From contig NZ_JAJTTF010000007.1 of assembly GCF_021341785.1 (NCBI RefSeq), positions 186,001 to 250,000 on the forward strand: a stretch of 64,000 bases of DNA. The letters are read 5' to 3'. Below, piece by piece: positions 6,760 to 16,290 of this stretch. Below the pieces are notes generated by a model that was not told the origin of the DNA, ran no database searches, and worked only from the letters and a program-made list of their open reading frames with translations. A program made the translations under genes and the position numbers. Each line of letters starts with the position of its first letter. The first letter of the stretch is position 1. This DNA comes from Microbacterium sp. Au-Mic1 (GTDB lineage Bacteria > Actinomycetota > Actinomycetes > Actinomycetales > Microbacteriaceae).

Positions 6760-7452
6760 TCAGGCGACCAGGAAGATGTGCGACGCGAGTTCGACCGGAA
6801 GCTCGAGCCCCTCGTCCTGCCCGTCGACCTCGATGAGCACGTAGCCCTCGTTGAAGCGGAATCGCCCGCGCGCTCCGGGGACGACACCGGCGTCACGCAG
6901 CTGTTCCAGCAGCTCGGGATCCACCTGCGCGGGTTCGGCCAGACGACGCACGGTGCCCTCGGTCGGCGTCCCCGCCGTGTTCATGTGCTCGACGAGTCCG
7001 ATCACGCCCTCGTCGAAGGTGCGCGCCGGCGTACCGCCGAGCTGGTCCAGGCCGGGGATCGGGTTGCCGTACGGCGACTCGGTGGGGTGACCGAGCAGCT
7101 CGACCAGACGGCGCTCGACCTGCTCGCTCATGACGTGCTCCCAGCGGCAGGCCTCCTCGTGCACGTACGCCCAGTCCAGTCCGATCACGTCGGAGAGCAG
7201 GCGCTCGGCGAGGCGATGCTTGCGCATCACGTCCACAGCTTTGCGGCGTCCGGCGTCGGTCAATTCGAGCCGGCGATCCTCGGAGACGACCACGAGCCCG
7301 TCGCGCTCCATGCGACCGACCGTCTGCGACACCGTGGGTCCCGAGTGCCCGAGGCGCTCGGAGATCCGGGCGCGCAGAGGGACGATGTTCTCCTCCTCGA
7401 GTTCGAGGATGGTGCGGAGGTACATCTCCGTGGTGTCGATCAGGTCGGCCAT
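6760..7452 (-). CDS. DtxR/IdeR-family metal-dependent repressor
   Basis: The 230-residue protein has the three-part layout of DtxR/IdeR: an N-terminal winged helix (about 1-65; recognition helix in SGPTVSQTVGRMERDGL), a dimerisation and metal-binding domain (about 66-140; with MRKHRLAERLL and CRWEHVMSEQVERRL, including Cys102, Glu105 and His106 of the primary site) and a C-terminal SH3/FeoA-like domain (about 150-230). It should repress iron-uptake genes when loaded with Fe(II); a manganese-sensing MntR role is less likely given the three-domain length. The ATG at 7452 follows AAGGGGGATCG. An iron box about 40 bases upstream suggests autoregulation. Confidence 0.93.
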   Translation of the reverse strand: MADLIDTTEMYLRTILELEEENIVPLRARISERLGHSGPTVSQTVGRMERDGLVVVSEDRRLELTDAGRRKAVDVMRKHRLAERLLSDVIGLDWAYVHEEACRWEHVMSEQVERRLVELLGHPTESPYGNPIPGLDQLGGTPARTFDEGVIGLVEHMNTAGTPTEGTVRRLAEPAQVDPELLEQLRDAGVVPGARGRFRFNEGYVLIEVDGQDEGLELPVELASHIFLVA

Positions 7453-7490
7453 CGATCCCCCTTGTCGTGCCGCGCATGCGGTCGCGTGGT

Positions 7491-7508
7491 GTTAGGCAAG
7501 CCTACCTT
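7491..7508. promoter_or_regulatory. Iron box (DtxR/IdeR operator)
   Basis: TTAGGCAAGCCTA at 7492-7504, followed by CCTT, matches the interrupted palindrome of the DtxR consensus TWAGGTTAGSCTAACCTWA over most positions. It lies between the DtxR-family gene and divergent serC, 40 bases from the regulator start, so it most likely mediates autoregulation. Confidence 0.7.
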
Positions 7509-7635
7509 CTGCGGATATGCGTCGGCTCTGCTGCAGAGGAGCACCGCTGCGCTGCAGCGCAGGATGTCCTGCCCCGCGCGCAGAGCCCGTCGCACGGTGT
7601 CACATGGGCAGGAGTGCCCTCCCCCCGACACCTAG

Positions 7636-8757
<1,122 letters not shown>

Positions 8758-8765
8758 ATCGCGCT

Positions 8766-8815
8766 CCGATACGAGAGAAGGCGCCTCCACTCGGAGGCGC
8801 CTTCTCTCGTATCGG
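8766..8815. terminator. Bidirectional terminator between serC and the DUF3027 gene
   Basis: A perfect 23-bp stem (8766-8788 with 8793-8815) and an ACTC loop sit between convergent genes. The flanks are not U-rich, but the stem is long enough to act in both directions. Confidence 0.85.
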
Positions 8816-8847
8816 TGCGGTCCCGGGCCGCGCCCGGAACCGGGGAC

Positions 8848-9603
8848 TCACTCCTCCTCGGAGTCGTCGTCCTCATCAGAATCGTCATCCTCGTCGGAAT
8901 CGTCCTCGTCGGAATCGTCATCCTCGGACTCGTCATCGGAGTCATCCGCGGGCTCTGCGGAGTCATCGAGTTCGTCGATGTCCACCCCGTCGAGGTCACC
9001 GGCGTGCAGACGCGGTGCCGCATCGTCCTCGTCCTCGTCGAGTTCGTCCACATCGTCCAGATCGTCGTCGTCGAGGTCGTCGTCGGATCCGTCCGAGAGC
9101 ACGTCGCCGGAAGCCTCATCGGATCCGCTCGCCTCCGCATCGTGCTGCGCCGACGCGGCGAGCTCCGCCTGATGCGCGCGGTACTCCGCGAGGCGCTCGG
9201 CCCACGGCACCCACTCCGGCGCCAGCAGCGCGCCGTCGCCGGGCAGCAGCTCGGCCTCGAGCACGGTCGGCTCCTCGTCGCCGACCTGGGCGACCGAGAC
9301 GGTCCAATACCAGCCGGGGTAGCCGCCGAGCCGATTCTCGAAGCGCAGCGAGACCACGCCGTCGACCTCGGGCAGGTAGCCCGCAGCCGGCCCCACCGAC
9401 GCGGCGGGGGTGATCTCGTGCAGGGCCGCCAGCGCGAGATCGCGCGCTCCCCGCAGACGCTCGCTCACGAGCGGCACGGCCAGCGGCTCATCGGTCGAGA
9501 AACGCTCCTCGACCGCGGGCGCGACGGTCTCGGCGGCTGCCGATCCGTCCGCAGCCTGCTCGGCCTCGACCGGCGTGGCGGCCGTGTCGTCGTCCTCAGG
9601 CAT
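8848..9603 (-). CDS. DUF3027 protein with a very acidic C-terminal tail
   Basis: The 251-residue cytoplasmic protein has an acidic N-terminus (1-30), a folded DUF3027 domain (about 38-165; YPGWYWTVSVAQV and ELLPGDGALLAPEWVPW are typical) and a C-terminal tail (about 170-251) made mostly of Asp, Glu and Ser. Function is unknown. Its gene overlaps the 3' end of the cold-shock gene by 8 bases, so the two are translationally coupled, and the same cold-shock/DUF3027/serC neighbourhood occurs in mycobacteria as I remember it. The acidic tail suggests interaction with a basic partner or a nucleic-acid-mimic role; that is inference. Confidence 0.88.
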   Translation of the reverse strand: MPEDDDTAATPVEAEQAADGSAAAETVAPAVEERFSTDEPLAVPLVSERLRGARDLALAALHEITPAASVGPAAGYLPEVDGVVSLRFENRLGGYPGWYWTVSVAQVGDEEPTVLEAELLPGDGALLAPEWVPWAERLAEYRAHQAELAASAQHDAEASGSDEASGDVLSDGSDDDLDDDDLDDVDELDEDEDDAAPRLHAGDLDGVDIDELDDSAEPADDSDDESEDDDSDEDDSDEDDDSDEDDDSEEE

Positions 9604-9976
9604 CGAAGTCCTCGGCCACGTTGCGCAGCACGGCCGCGATCTTGCGGCCGTGACTGGACGACGGGTAGCGGCCGCGACGGAGGTCGCCCCCGATGCCGTC
9701 GAGCAGCTTCACGAGGTCCTCGACGATCACAGCCATGTCGTCCGCCGGCTTGCGCTTGGACTTGGAGAGGCTCACCGGAGCCTCGAGCACGCGCACCGAG
9801 AGCGCCTGCAGGCCGCGCTTGCCGTCGGCGACGCCGAACTCGACTCGCGTGCCGGCCTTGACCGCGGACCCGGCGGGGAGGGACGTGGCGTGCAGGAAGA
9901 CGTCCTGGCCGTCATCGGTGGTGATGAAGCCGAACCCCTTCTCGTCGTCGTAGAACCTGACCTTGCCGGTGGGCAT
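9596..9976 (-). CDS. Cold-shock domain protein with a C-terminal extension
   Basis: The 126-residue protein has a cold-shock domain at 1-67 with both RNA-binding motifs, KGFGFI and DVFLH, and a helical extension of about 60 residues (MAVIVEDLVKLLDGIGGDL) absent from classical 67-residue CspA. It should bind single-stranded RNA or DNA in the cytoplasm. The extension is typical of the longer actinobacterial CspB-like proteins. The ATG at 9976 follows AGCGAGGTTC. The gene is first in an operon with the DUF3027 gene (8-base overlap). Confidence 0.93.
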   Translation of the reverse strand: MPTGKVRFYDDEKGFGFITTDDGQDVFLHATSLPAGSAVKAGTRVEFGVADGKRGLQALSVRVLEAPVSLSKSKRKPADDMAVIVEDLVKLLDGIGGDLRRGRYPSSSHGRKIAAVLRNVAEDFDA

Positions 9977-10091
9977 GGGAGAACCTCGCTGCAATTACTC
10001 GGGCGCCGGATCCGGGGGATCCGATCGGGATGCGTGCGGAAGCCCCGCACCCCACCAGCCTACCGGTCGCGGAGCGGGTAGGCTGGGACGG

Positions 10092-10367
10092 ATGAGCACT
10101 CGGCCGCCTGCCCCTGAGCCGGAGATCCGCGGGATCGATCGGTTCCTGACCTTCGGCGCGCTGACGCTGGCCGCCCTGTCGGTGATCTGCTTCTTCGTGA
10201 TCATCATCGCCACCGCGGTGGGCATGAAGCAGGCTGACTTCACGCAGGGCGCCTGGCCCGTGGTGGGCGTCTTCCCGTTCTGGGGTCTGCCGATCGCCTT
10301 CGGCATGATCATCGTGCTGCTCGTCATGAGCTTCGTGCGGAGAGGCCGCGCGGCGCGGCGCTCCTGA
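10092..10367 (+). CDS. Small membrane protein with two TM helices, function unknown
   Basis: The 91-residue product has a short Pro-rich cytoplasmic N-terminus, two membrane helices (about 18-42 and 57-82) and a basic end (VRRGRAARRS), which suggests both termini are inside. I do not recognise a family with a known function. TAGGCT at 10079-10084, seven bases before the ATG, suggests a leaderless transcript. It precedes the helicase-associated gene by 23 bases and is probably co-transcribed with it. Confidence 0.8.
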   Translation: MSTRPPAPEPEIRGIDRFLTFGALTLAALSVICFFVIIIATAVGMKQADFTQGAWPVVGVFPFWGLPIAFGMIIVLLVMSFVRRGRAARRS

Positions 10368-10390
10368 CGCCGCCGCGAGCCGTCCTCACC

Positions 10391-12172
10391 ATGAGCACCC
10401 ATGCGCGCCTTCTCGCCGAGGCGCTGTCCGCGCGCACCGATGACGAGCTCGCCGCGCTCTTCGGACGCCGTGAGGTGCGCCCCGACGCCGGTTGGCATGA
10501 CTTCTTCGACGCCGCCGAGGGGCTGCTGGATCCGTCGTCCGTGACACGGGTCCTGCCTCGTCTGACCCGCGCCGAGGCCACAGGTCTCGTCGCCGCCGCA
10601 TCCGGCTCGGATCCCGGTGCGGTCTCCGAGACGCTGCGCGCCCTCGCCCTGCTTCCGCCGTCGGGTACGACACTGCCGCCGACGGTGGCGGCGGCCGTCG
10701 CCGGACGCGACGCCGCCGCGGACCCGCTCCTCACGGCGACCGACTCGGCTTCGGGCGTCCTCGCCGCGAGTGCCGACGAGCCCTCGTCCGCCCGAGCCGC
10801 CGAACGAGCCTTCACCACGGTCGCGACCCTCGCCGACGCGCTTCTGCTCGCCGAGGAGGGTCCGCTGGCGCTGCTCGCGGGAGGCACGGTGGGCCTGTCC
10901 GAGAAGCGCCGGATGAGCGAACGCGGCCTTCCCGACGACCCGGGGCTGCTCGACGACCTGCTCGCACTCGGCACGGCCGCGGGGCTGCTCCGGCCGATCG
11001 AACGCACCCTGCACCTGTCCGATGCGGGTGCGGAATGGCTCCGGCTACCCGGTTCCGAGCGCTGGTCGCGACTGGTCGCGGGCTTCCGGGAAGCGCTGCC
11101 CCCGGTGCTGCGCTCCGAGGACGGCGGATGGATCCCCCTGTCGGACTGGCCGGGCGAGCACCCCTGGGATCCGAGCTGGCCGGGGCGCACCGACGCGCTG
11201 GTCCGGCAGGCCCGGCTGATCGGCCTCGTCGCGGACGCGGGCCAGGACGGAGCCGCCGCGGAGAGCCCCTGGGCCGAGGCGCCGCGGCGCGGAGCGGATC
11301 CGGATCCCTCCGCCCTCGCCGCGTACGTGCCCGCCGAAGTCGACCGGATCTTCCTGCAGAACGACCTCACCGCGATCGCGCCGGGCCCGCTGCTGCCCGC
11401 CCTGGATCTGCGGCTGCGCGGCATGGCGGCTCGCGAGTCGGCGAGCCAGGCCTCCTCCTACCGCTTCACCGCCGATTCGCTCAGCACGGCGCTGTCCGCC
11501 GGCGAGACGGAGGAAGGCGTCCTGACCTTCCTCGAGGGCATCTCGCTGACCGGGGTGCCGCAGCCGCTGCGCTATCTGCTGGCGCAGAGCGCGAGCCGGC
11601 ACGGCCAGGTGCAGGTCGGGATCGATCCTGCGACCGGACGCACCCGCGTGCGCAGCCGCGACGCGCATCTTCTGCAGGCGATCGGCGTGGACCAGGCCCT
11701 GCGCCCCCTGGGCCTCGTGCCCGAGGACACCGCCGAGGACACCACGGTGCTGACCACGCGCGTCAACCGCGACACGGTGTTCTGGGCACTCACCGACGAG
11801 CACTACCCCGCTGCGCTCGTAGATGCGGCGGGTGCCGTCGAACGGCCGGTGCGCACCACGGCGGAGAGCGCGCCCCCGCCGCCCCCCGATGCGCAGCGCT
11901 ATGCGGCGCTCATCGCTCGACTGCGCGAGGCGCGCGAGGGCAACGCGGACGCGGCCTGGCTGGAGCGCGAGCTCGAGCACGCCGCGAAGCAGCGTGCGGT
12001 GCTGGCCGTCGAGGTGGCCATGCCCGACGGCACGGCGCGCGAGCTGGTGCTCGAGGTGACCGGCTTCGGAGGCGGTCGCGTGCGCGGACGCGACCGGGCG
12101 AGCGACGTCGAGCGCACCCTGCCGATCCGCTCGATCCTCTCCACACGTGCGATCGAGGACGCCGAATCCTGA
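10391..12172 (+). CDS. Helicase-associated domain protein, partner of the XPB helicase
   Basis: The 593-residue protein is mostly helical and carries a C-terminal region (about 390-520; ISLTGVPQPLRYLLAQSASR and TRVRSRDAHLLQAIG) of the helicase-associated family (Helicase_C_3) that sits next to XPB genes in actinobacteria. No Walker motif or DExH box is present, so it is not itself an ATPase. A middle segment, PAEVDRIFLQNDLTAIAPGP, is the most conserved block I recognise. Its constant pairing with XPB, as in the Rv0862c-Rv0861c pair of M. tuberculosis, suggests an accessory subunit for DNA unwinding or repair; that is inference. Confidence 0.85.
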   Translation: MSTHARLLAEALSARTDDELAALFGRREVRPDAGWHDFFDAAEGLLDPSSVTRVLPRLTRAEATGLVAAASGSDPGAVSETLRALALLPPSGTTLPPTVAAAVAGRDAAADPLLTATDSASGVLAASADEPSSARAAERAFTTVATLADALLLAEEGPLALLAGGTVGLSEKRRMSERGLPDDPGLLDDLLALGTAAGLLRPIERTLHLSDAGAEWLRLPGSERWSRLVAGFREALPPVLRSEDGGWIPLSDWPGEHPWDPSWPGRTDALVRQARLIGLVADAGQDGAAAESPWAEAPRRGADPDPSALAAYVPAEVDRIFLQNDLTAIAPGPLLPALDLRLRGMAARESASQASSYRFTADSLSTALSAGETEEGVLTFLEGISLTGVPQPLRYLLAQSASRHGQVQVGIDPATGRTRVRSRDAHLLQAIGVDQALRPLGLVPEDTAEDTTVLTTRVNRDTVFWALTDEHYPAALVDAAGAVERPVRTTAESAPPPPPDAQRYAALIARLREAREGNADAAWLERELEHAAKQRAVLAVEVAMPDGTARELVLEVTGFGGGRVRGRDRASDVERTLPIRSILSTRAIEDAES

Positions 12173-12265
12173 GCCCGATCCTCCCGCCCGGATCGCTCGC
12201 GCGCCGAACCGGATCGAGGGGCGCCGAGCGCCGGCTCCCCGGTGCGACCGGTAGACTGGGCCGCT

Positions 12266-13909
12266 ATGTCTGATGGCCCGCTGATCGTCCAGAGCGACCG
12301 CACCGTGCTGCTCGAGGTCGCGCACCCCGACGCCGAGAGCGCTCGGCACGAGCTCGCGATCTTCGCCGAGCTGGAACGCGCCCCCGAGCACATCCACACC
12401 TATCGGGTCACCCGGCTGGGGCTGTGGAACGCCCGCGCGGCCGGCCACACCGCCGAGGACATGCTGGAGACGCTGGACCGCTGGTCGCGCTTCCCGGTGC
12501 CGCCATCGGTGTCGGTGGACATCCGTGAGACCGTGAACCGCTACGGCCGGCTCGTGATCGAGCGCGACGACGAGGGCGTGCTCATCCTGCGCTCCACCGA
12601 TCCCGCCGTGCTCACCCAGGTCGCGGGGAACAAGCGGATCCAGCCGCTGCTCGTCGGCCACCCTTCCCCCGACACGTATGTCGTGGACGCCTGGGCGCGC
12701 GGGCAGATCAAGCAGGAGCTGCTGAAGATCGGCTGGCCCGCGGAGGACCTCGCCGGCTACACGCCCGGCACGCCGCACGAGATCACGCTGGCCGAGGACG
12801 GCTGGACGATGCGCCCGTATCAGCAGGATGCCGTCGACGCGTTCGCGAAGGACGGATCCGGCGTCGTCGTGCTCCCCTGCGGCGCCGGCAAGACGATCGT
12901 CGGCGCCGGCGCGATGGCGGCGACAAAGACCACCACGCTGATCCTCGTCACGAACGCGGTCTCGGCACGGCAGTGGCGCGACGAGCTGATCAAGCGCACC
13001 AGCCTGACGGCCGAAGAGATCGGGGAGTACTCCGGGCAGGTGAAGGAGGTCAAGCCGGTCACGATCGCGACGTACCAGATCCTCACCGCGAAGCGGAAGG
13101 GCCAGTACGCGCACCTGTCGCTGCTGGACGAGATGGACTGGGGCCTCGTGGTCTACGACGAGGTGCACCTGCTGCCCGCGCCCGTGTTCAAACTGACCGC
13201 CGACCTGCAGGCACGCCGACGGATCGGTCTCACCGCCACCCTCGTGCGCGAGGACGGCCGGGAAGGCGACGTGTTCAGCCTCATCGGTCCGAAGCGGTTC
13301 GACGCGCCGTGGAAGCAGATCGAGGCACAGGGCTTCATCTCCCCCGCCGCCTGCTACGAGGTGCGCGTCGACCTGCCGCCGGACGACCGGCTCGAGTACG
13401 CCGCGGCGACCGACGACGAGCGCTACCGCCTCGCCGCCTCGGCCCCGGCGAAGATCACGGCCGTCCGCGAGCTCATCGCGAAGCACCCAGGCGAGCGCAT
13501 CCTCGTGATCGGGCAGTATCTCGACCAGCTCGAGGAGCTCTCCGAGGCGCTGAACGCGCCGTCGATCACGGGCGCGACGCCCGTCGATGAGCGCGAGGAG
13601 CTGTATCGGCAGTTCCGCGAGGGCGAGATCGAGCTGCTCGTGGTGTCGAAGGTCGCGAACTTCTCCATCGATCTGCCGGAAGCCTCGGTGGCGATCCAGG
13701 TGTCGGGATCCTTCGGTTCACGGCAGGAGGAGGCGCAGCGCCTCGGCCGCCTGCTGCGACCGAAGCAGTCCGGGCACACCGCGAGCTTCTACACGCTGAT
13801 CGCTCGGGACACGGTCGACCAGGACTACGCGCAGAACCGCCAGCGCTTCCTCGCCGAGCAGGGCTACAGCTACACGATCCTGGACGCGCACGAGCTCGAG
13901 GCGGCCTGA
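12266..13909 (+). CDS. xpb: XPB/Rad25-type DNA repair helicase
   Basis: The 547-residue superfamily-2 helicase has an N-terminal DNA-damage-recognition-like domain (about 1-190), helicase domain 1 with VVLPCGAGKTIVG (Walker A) and VVYDEVHLLP (DEVH box), the XPB-specific RED motif in GLTATLVREDGREGD, and helicase domain 2 ending with GSRQEEAQRLGRLLRPK. It should unwind DNA 3' to 5' in ATP-dependent repair. Bacterial XPB has no TFIIH around it and its physiological role is not settled. The ATG at 12266 is preceded by TAGACT (12252-12257) with an 8-base gap and no Shine-Dalgarno, so it may have a leaderless promoter of its own besides read-through from the gene upstream. Confidence 0.96.
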   Translation: MSDGPLIVQSDRTVLLEVAHPDAESARHELAIFAELERAPEHIHTYRVTRLGLWNARAAGHTAEDMLETLDRWSRFPVPPSVSVDIRETVNRYGRLVIERDDEGVLILRSTDPAVLTQVAGNKRIQPLLVGHPSPDTYVVDAWARGQIKQELLKIGWPAEDLAGYTPGTPHEITLAEDGWTMRPYQQDAVDAFAKDGSGVVVLPCGAGKTIVGAGAMAATKTTTLILVTNAVSARQWRDELIKRTSLTAEEIGEYSGQVKEVKPVTIATYQILTAKRKGQYAHLSLLDEMDWGLVVYDEVHLLPAPVFKLTADLQARRRIGLTATLVREDGREGDVFSLIGPKRFDAPWKQIEAQGFISPAACYEVRVDLPPDDRLEYAAATDDERYRLAASAPAKITAVRELIAKHPGERILVIGQYLDQLEELSEALNAPSITGATPVDEREELYRQFREGEIELLVVSKVANFSIDLPEASVAIQVSGSFGSRQEEAQRLGRLLRPKQSGHTASFYTLIARDTVDQDYAQNRQRFLAEQGYSYTILDAHELEAA

Positions 13910-13926
13910 GGGCGCACGACGCGAGA

Positions 13927-14823
13927 TCAGGTGGTGCGGGTGAACCAGTCCAGCGCGAGCCGGGCGACCTCGCGCGGCTGATCGTCCGTGAGGAAATGAG
14001 CCCCGTCGTCGACGAACGCGAGCTCGAACCTGTCGGCATGCTGCCCGTGGTTCCTGCAGATGCGGCGCACCGTCGGCTCCGCGAACGGGCCGTCCTCGCT
14101 GCCGAACACGCAGAGCATCGGCGGGCGCAGACGCATCCGCTTGTAGACCCCTCCCATCAGCCGTCGCGAGACCGGTATCACCATGCCCCGGTAGAGCGCG
14201 GTCACGGCCCGCTCGATCTCAGGCCGCTCGTGCACCCGCAGGTAGGCCTCGACCGTCTCGTCGGTCATCGGCTTCGCCGCATAGCGGGATCCGAACAGGT
14301 ACCTGAGCGACCTTCCCGCGCGGTGCATGAGCAGCGCCGGCATGTGCGCGAACGCGGGCATCACCCGGGGCGAGAACTCCATGAAGCCCGGCGGCACGGC
14401 GACCTGCACGATCGCCCGCACGCGCTCCGGACTGCCGTACGCGAGCTGCATCCCCGAGATCGCTCCCATGTCGTGGCAGAGGAAACGCGCGGTGCCGATG
14501 CCGAGCGCATCCAGCACGGCGACCACGTCGTCCAGCTGGGATTCCGGGCCGAATCGCGGGTCATCGGCCTCCGTCCAGCCCGAGCCGCGCAGATCGGCGC
14601 AGATCACGCGATACCCCTCCGCAGCGATGATCGGCGCGATGATGCGCCATTGCCACCAGTGCATCGGAAAACCGTGCAGAAGCACGACGGGATCGCCCTC
14701 GCCGATCGACGCCACATGCGTGCGCAGCCCCGGCGTGGCGATCATCGTGTGTTCGAATCCGGCCGCGTCGGGAAGCGGCGGCGACCATTCCCGTTGGAGT
14801 CGCGAGGGTTCCGGGGTATCCAT
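13927..14823 (-). CDS. Alpha/beta hydrolase, epoxide hydrolase-like
   Basis: The 298-residue protein has an oxyanion motif LLHGFPMHWWQW, the nucleophile elbow FLCHDMGAISG with Asp118 as nucleophile, and DGAHF with His276 as the general base. Aspartate as nucleophile places it with epoxide hydrolases and haloalkane or fluoroacetate dehalogenases rather than with serine esterases. A cap domain lies at about 140-225. The substrate cannot be predicted. A GGGAGG Shine-Dalgarno precedes the ATG. It is divergent from a TetR gene with palindromic sites between them, so TetR probably controls it. Confidence 0.87.
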   Translation of the reverse strand: MDTPEPSRLQREWSPPLPDAAGFEHTMIATPGLRTHVASIGEGDPVVLLHGFPMHWWQWRIIAPIIAAEGYRVICADLRGSGWTEADDPRFGPESQLDDVVAVLDALGIGTARFLCHDMGAISGMQLAYGSPERVRAIVQVAVPPGFMEFSPRVMPAFAHMPALLMHRAGRSLRYLFGSRYAAKPMTDETVEAYLRVHERPEIERAVTALYRGMVIPVSRRLMGGVYKRMRLRPPMLCVFGSEDGPFAEPTVRRICRNHGQHADRFELAFVDDGAHFLTDDQPREVARLALDWFTRTT

Positions 14824-14879
14824 GGCGAGACCTCCCTGTCATCGCACCGCGCGGACCACTGCGGTTCGCCGGGAAGTTT

Positions 14880-14916
14880 ACTACGCTCGTAGTGTCAGCG
14901 CACTATGAAAGTAGTG
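14880..14916. promoter_or_regulatory. Putative TetR operator sites
   Basis: Two inverted repeats lie between the divergent hydrolase and TetR genes: ACTACG-CT-CGTAGT (14880-14893, perfect 6-bp arms) and CACTA-N6-TAGTG (14901-14916). The second overlaps the region just upstream of the TetR -10-like TACGCT. These are the best candidates for the operator of the adjacent TetR protein. Confidence 0.6.
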
Positions 14917-14931
14917 ATCTACGCTCGTCCC

Positions 14932-15468
14932 ATGAGCAGTACGCGCCGTCGGGCGCTCGACGCCGCCGTGACCCTGATCGGCACGGAGGGGATCCGCGCG
15001 CTCACGCACGGCCGGGTGGATGCCGCAGCCGCGCTGCCGCCCGGATCCACATCGAATCACTTCCGCACGCGTGCGGCGCTGGTCTCAGGGGTGATCGAGT
15101 GGCTGGCGACACAGGAGCGCGCGGACGCCGGTCTGCCGGACATCGGCTCCGCCGACGAATTCATCGACGCCGTGTCCCGGATGATCCAGCTCCAGTCCGG
15201 TCCGCTCGCGGCGCGGACCAGGGCGCGCTACGCGCTGTTCCTGGAGGCGGATGAAGACGCCGTGCGACCGCTGCGCGAACAGCGGCTCGGCATGGAGGCG
15301 TGGGTGCGCGGGATCCTCACGAGCCTCGGCGGGGACACCGCGGCTCGGCACGCCGCCTTCGTCATGGCCACCGGCGACGGCCTCCTGCTGCACCGGGTCA
15401 CCGTGGATCCCGACGCACCCATCCGCGAGGTGATCGCTCACGCCGTGCATGCCGCCCTGAGCGGCTGA
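14932..15468 (+). CDS. TetR-family transcriptional regulator
   Basis: The 178-residue protein has an N-terminal helix-turn-helix (about 1-48; ALDAAVTLIGTEGIRALTHGRVDAAAALPPGSTSNHF) in two short runs typical of TetR, then an all-helical ligand domain. The start was placed at the ATG at 14932 because TACGCT lies six bases upstream, giving a leaderless mRNA; nine codons upstream would add an unconserved segment overlapping the operator. It probably represses itself and the divergent hydrolase. The inducer is unknown. Confidence 0.88.
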   Translation: MSSTRRRALDAAVTLIGTEGIRALTHGRVDAAAALPPGSTSNHFRTRAALVSGVIEWLATQERADAGLPDIGSADEFIDAVSRMIQLQSGPLAARTRARYALFLEADEDAVRPLREQRLGMEAWVRGILTSLGGDTAARHAAFVMATGDGLLLHRVTVDPDAPIREVIAHAVHAALSG

Positions 15469-15514
15469 CCGGTGCACTGACGCGGTCGGCGCGTGCGGGC
15501 CTCGATCGAGGTGC

Positions 15515-15652
15515 TCAGACGCGGGGATCCTCCCCCGGCCTCAGACCGCAGCGCCAGCACGGCGCGGTCGGATCGTCGAGCAGAGCCCCGCACTCCGGGC
15601 AGACCCGAGCCAGCCAGCAGGCGGAGTCCCCGCCGCGCTCCTCGTCATCCAT
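15515..15652 (-). CDS. Small zinc-ribbon protein
   Basis: A 45-codon frame ending at 15515 encodes two CxxC pairs, CPECG and CWRCG, 13 residues apart, in an otherwise polar sequence. This is the spacing of a rubredoxin-like zinc ribbon. The gene starts about 45 bases after the FMN reductase stop in the same direction and could be co-transcribed. The ATG at 15652 has GGAG directly adjacent, which is too close to work well; a GTG six codons upstream (15670) is an alternative. Function unknown. Confidence 0.6.
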   Translation of the reverse strand: MDDEERGGDSACWLARVCPECGALLDDPTAPCWRCGLRPGEDPRV

Positions 15653-15696
15653 CTCCGGATGCTGCGTCACCGTGGACGGTGCGGATCCGGCCAGGA

Positions 15697-16290
15697 TCAG
15701 GTCTGCGGGATGACCGTCAGCACGCGAGCCGTGAACTCGGCGAAGGCCGACATGAACTGGCGCAGGAACTCCTCGGTCCCGGGCGTCGTGACGCGGCCGT
15801 CGTCGTCGATCAGGCCGGGCGAGTAGTGGATGTAGGCCTCGGGCGCAGTCATCTGCCGGGCGTTGAGGAAGCCGAGCGTCCCGCGCAGGGACTGCTGGCC
15901 GACGGCCGTGCCGATCGCGCCCATCGATGCGCCCACCACGCCGGTCGGCTTGTGCGCCCAGACGTTCTGCCCCCAGGGCCTGCTGCCCCAGTCGATCGCG
16001 TTCTTCAGCGGTCCCGGCAGCGAACGGTTGTACTCCGGCGTGACGAAGAGCACCGCGTCGGCGCTCGTCACCGCGTCCTTGAAGTCGAGGGCGACCTGCG
16101 GATAGTCGGCGTCGAAATCGCGGTTGTACAGCGGCAGGTCGGCGTAGGAGATCTCGAAGAACTCGAAACCCTCGGGCGCGAGATGCGTCAGTGCGTTCGC
16201 CAGACGGCGGTTGATGGACTCCCGGGAGAGACTGCCGACGATGACGCCGACACGGTACGGTCCCTCGTGCTCGATGATGTCGATCTTCAT
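15697..16290 (-). CDS. NADPH-dependent FMN reductase family protein
   Basis: The 197-residue flavodoxin-like protein contains VGVIVGSLSRESINRRLA (the phosphate-binding loop for FMN), VLFVTPEYNRSLPGPLKNAIDW and GVVGASMGAIGTAVGQQSL, the standard blocks of the ChrR/azoreductase-like FMN reductase family. It should reduce quinones or other acceptors with NAD(P)H in the cytoplasm; the physiological acceptor is unknown. The start is set at the ATG at 16290 (MKIDII); a second ATG three codons upstream is possible, and neither has a good Shine-Dalgarno. A zinc-ribbon mini-gene follows. Confidence 0.9.
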   Translation of the reverse strand: MKIDIIEHEGPYRVGVIVGSLSRESINRRLANALTHLAPEGFEFFEISYADLPLYNRDFDADYPQVALDFKDAVTSADAVLFVTPEYNRSLPGPLKNAIDWGSRPWGQNVWAHKPTGVVGASMGAIGTAVGQQSLRGTLGFLNARQMTAPEAYIHYSPGLIDDDGRVTTPGTEEFLRQFMSAFAEFTARVLTVIPQT

